A stretch of 22,150 nucleotides of DNA, from positions 1 through 22,150 of the forward strand of contig PQAK01000112.1 of the NCBI GenBank assembly GCA_003105225.1. The letters run 5' to 3'. The notes beneath the pieces were generated by a model. The model was given only the letters and a program-made list of their open reading frames with translations, did no database searches and had not been told where the DNA came from. Positions 20,986 through 22,150 of the stretch are shown here, piece by piece (position 1 is the stretch's first letter; each line of letters begins with the position of its first letter). A program made the translations under genes and the position numbers. Origin of the DNA: Deltaproteobacteria bacterium (GTDB taxonomy: Bacteria > Desulfobacterota > Deferrimicrobia > Deferrimicrobiales > Deferrimicrobiaceae).

Positions 20986-22028
20986 GCCTCCTGCAGGACG
21001 CGCTTCGGAAGGCACAGAAGGGGGAGGGAGGGAAACGTTCGCCGAACGGGAGTTCGCTTTCGGGCGGAGATCGCTCGCGCCACGCCGGTCGGTGGCGACT
21101 TCGGATCGGCGCGGCATTTGCCGCGGTATTCCTCCTGGGCGTGGGGGCGGTGATCTTCCTGACCCGCTCCGCGCGGGAAGGGTCGATACGGCCCTTGACG
21201 CCGATGCGTTCCACTCCCGCGTCTTCGATGCAACCGCAGATGCAACCGCAGATGCAGCCGCAGACGCAGTCGTTGGCCCCCCCGGCGCCATCACCGGGAG
21301 GATCGGACGTGGGCGCCCTGCCGCCCGTGCGCAGCGACTCAACGCGTCGTTCGCCTTCCGCGCCGCTTGGCCGCGCAAGGGTCGCCGCGGACTCCCGCGG
21401 AACGGCCGCCCGTCCCGCGGCGGCCGCTCCTGCGCTCGCGGAAAGCGCCAGGGGTCCGCAGCTCGCTCGTTACAACGAGGGAATCTCCGCCCAGGCGGGA
21501 GGAGATTGGGAGGCGGCGGCGCGCCTGTTCCAGGAGGTCGTCTCGAAGGATCCCTCGATCGTCGAGGGGTGGAACAGTCTGGGATACGCGCTTCTGCGGC
21601 TCGGGAAGTTCGCCCACGCGGACCGCGCGTTCCGGAAGGCCCTTTCGCTGGATCCGGCCTACCCCGCGGCGCTGATGAACGCGGGCCTTCTCCGGCTGCG
21701 GGAGGGCCGATCCGCGGAAGCCGAGACGTATTTTACGCGCGCCGCCGCGTACGATCCCCGAAATCCGGCCCCCCGGGTGAACCTGGCCATCGCGCAGGCA
21801 CGGCGCGGCGCGCTGGCGGAGGCCGAGGAGACGCTCGGGGCCGCCCGACGCGCTTATCCGTCGAATCCCGATGTCCTCTATCACCTCGGCGCGGTTCGCG
21901 AGCGGTCCGGCGGCCGGGAACAGGCCCGGGAGGCCTACGCCTCGTTCCTTGCCGCATCGAACGGTCGGCGGCCCGAGTTGGAGCGGCTGGTCCGCGAGCG
22001 GCTCCGGGAGTGGGCGCAGAAGCCGTAA
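20982..22028 (+). CDS. Membrane-anchored TPR protein with GspB/ExeB-like N-terminus (MshN position)
   Basis: A 348-residue bitopic protein. The first twelve residues, MSLLQDALRKAQ, resemble the SxxLDALRKAE tag that opens GspB/ExeB proteins. A membrane segment follows at 42-61, then a long low-complexity periplasmic linker (62-158) rich in Pro, Ala, Ser, containing three MQPQ repeats (83-94), and a TPR domain (about 160-325) with at least four repeats (ARYNEGISAQAGGDWEAAARLFQEVV; EGWNSLGYALLRLGKFAHADRAFRKALSLDP; AALMNAGLLRLREGRSAEAETYFTRAAAYDP; APRVNLAIAQARRGALAEAEETL). The TTG start at 20982 overlaps the previous stop and has GGGAGG at 20971-20976. In MSHA loci the gene after mshM is mshN, also a bitopic TPR protein, so this probably partners the ExeA-like ATPase and acts in secretin assembly. 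Confidence 0.8.
   Translation: MSLLQDALRKAQKGEGGKRSPNGSSLSGGDRSRHAGRWRLRIGAAFAAVFLLGVGAVIFLTRSAREGSIRPLTPMRSTPASSMQPQMQPQMQPQTQSLAPPAPSPGGSDVGALPPVRSDSTRRSPSAPLGRARVAADSRGTAARPAAAAPALAESARGPQLARYNEGISAQAGGDWEAAARLFQEVVSKDPSIVEGWNSLGYALLRLGKFAHADRAFRKALSLDPAYPAALMNAGLLRLREGRSAEAETYFTRAAAYDPRNPAPRVNLAIAQARRGALAEAEETLGAARRAYPSNPDVLYHLGAVRERSGGREQAREAYASFLAASNGRRPELERLVRERLREWAQKP
21228..21269 (+). repeat. In-frame 12-bp tandem repeat in the TPR gene linker
   Basis: ATGCAACCGCAG occurs at 21228-21239 and 21240-21251, then ATGCAGCCGCAG at 21252-21263, then a partial unit ACGCAG. It encodes Met-Gln-Pro-Gln repeats in the periplasmic linker. Because the unit is a multiple of three, copy-number changes would lengthen or shorten the linker without breaking the frame. 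Confidence 0.9.
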
Positions 22029-22052
22029 TCCTCCTGCGGGTCGTAAGGAAGA

Positions 22053-22081
22053 TTGACACCCCCCGGGTTCTGCGAAAGAAT
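22053..22081 (+). promoter_or_regulatory. Putative sigma-70-type promoter upstream of the riboswitch
   Basis: A perfect -35 TTGACA (22053-22058), a 17-base spacer, and AAGAAT (22076-22081), matching four of six -10 positions. Transcription would start near 22088, just before the first conserved bases of the cobalamin element, which fits a transcript that opens with the riboswitch. Confidence 0.5.
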
Positions 22082-22089
22082 GAAAGGAC

Positions 22090-22150
22090 AGATCGGAAGT
22101 TCCCGTCGGGCGCCCAGAATGGGCGACAAGGGAAGATGGTGAGAATCCAT
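22090..22150 (+). promoter_or_regulatory. Cobalamin (B12) riboswitch, 5' portion cut by the window end
   Basis: The segment resembles the conserved core of cobalamin riboswitches: a GGAAGTTCCC-type 5' part (22096-22105), a hairpin CGCCC-AGAAT-GGGCG (22111-22125), then ACAAGGGAAGATGGTGAGAATCC (in pieces: ACAAGGGAA ends at 22134 and GGTGAGAATCC is 22138-22148), corresponding to the family pattern AGGGAA-x-GGTG-A-A-TCC. The GATGG and CCAT flanks of the last element can pair. The CCxCCACTG-like 3' core lies beyond the window, so the element is incomplete. The riboswitch would normally repress a B12 transport or synthesis gene when adenosylcobalamin is present; that gene is not visible. Confidence 0.8.

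Noticed and set aside
11273..22028. Canonical type II secretion (gsp) operon
   Set aside because: Gene order, PilM-PilN fusion, STN-type secretin, ExeA/TPR pair and lack of GspH-K depart from the gspC-to-gspM order.

Overview
The window is GC-rich, densely coded, and mostly on the + strand. Gene content (Hsp20-Lon-ThiL operon, LarC, RadA, RlmE, long-chain polyprenyl synthase, an atypical pseudopilus cluster with MSHA-like components) suggests a Gram-negative, diderm bacterium, most likely of the former Deltaproteobacteria (Desulfuromonadota/Geobacter-like). That placement is inference from gene families and style, not from a marker alignment.

Region 1 (1-9137, all +): a tightly packed, mostly start/stop-overlapping series: the tail of an unknown gene, a small heat-shock protein (Hsp20), Lon protease, thiamine-monophosphate kinase ThiL, two different adjacent CNNM/CorC-type DUF21-CBS membrane proteins, the nickel-cofactor protein LarC, and RadA. 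The radA reading frame is broken by a single-base deficit near 8631; both halves are otherwise intact and well conserved.

Region 2 (9138-9389): the non-coding gap between convergent radA and rlmE. It carries an unusual set of nested inverted repeats built from variants of one ~19-base motif (consensus GGGACGTTCTYRAAAACTTT): arms 9204-9215/9386-9397, 9238-9244/9378-9384, 9264-9282/9358-9376 and 9290-9309/9328-9347 pair in strict nested order. The outermost arm contains the rlmE stop codon.

Region 3 (9390-11051): rlmE (23S rRNA 2'-O-methyltransferase, - strand) divergent from a long-chain polyprenyl diphosphate synthase (ispB-like, +), whose putative promoter lies so close to the ATG that the mRNA may be nearly leaderless.

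Region 4 (11052-22028, +): an AT-rich regulatory stretch followed by a ten-gene cluster for a type IV pilus/type II secretion-like machine: GspG-like pseudopilin, a strong intrinsic terminator, assembly ATPase with an MshEN-type N-domain, GspF/PilC platform protein, a second pseudopilin with a long C-terminal extension, a PilM-PilN fusion, PilO-like, PilP/GspC-like, secretin, ExeA/MshM-like AAA ATPase, and a membrane-anchored TPR protein with a GspB-like N-terminus. The order from the PilM-PilN fusion to the TPR protein parallels mshI-J-K-L-M-N of MSHA pilus loci, and the whole resembles the atypical (OxpG-type) type II system known from Geobacter. No prepilin peptidase or minor pseudopilins of the GspH-K type are in the window.

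Region 5 (22029-22150): a promoter-like element and the 5' part of what appears to be a cobalamin (B12) riboswitch, cut by the window edge; the gene it controls lies outside.
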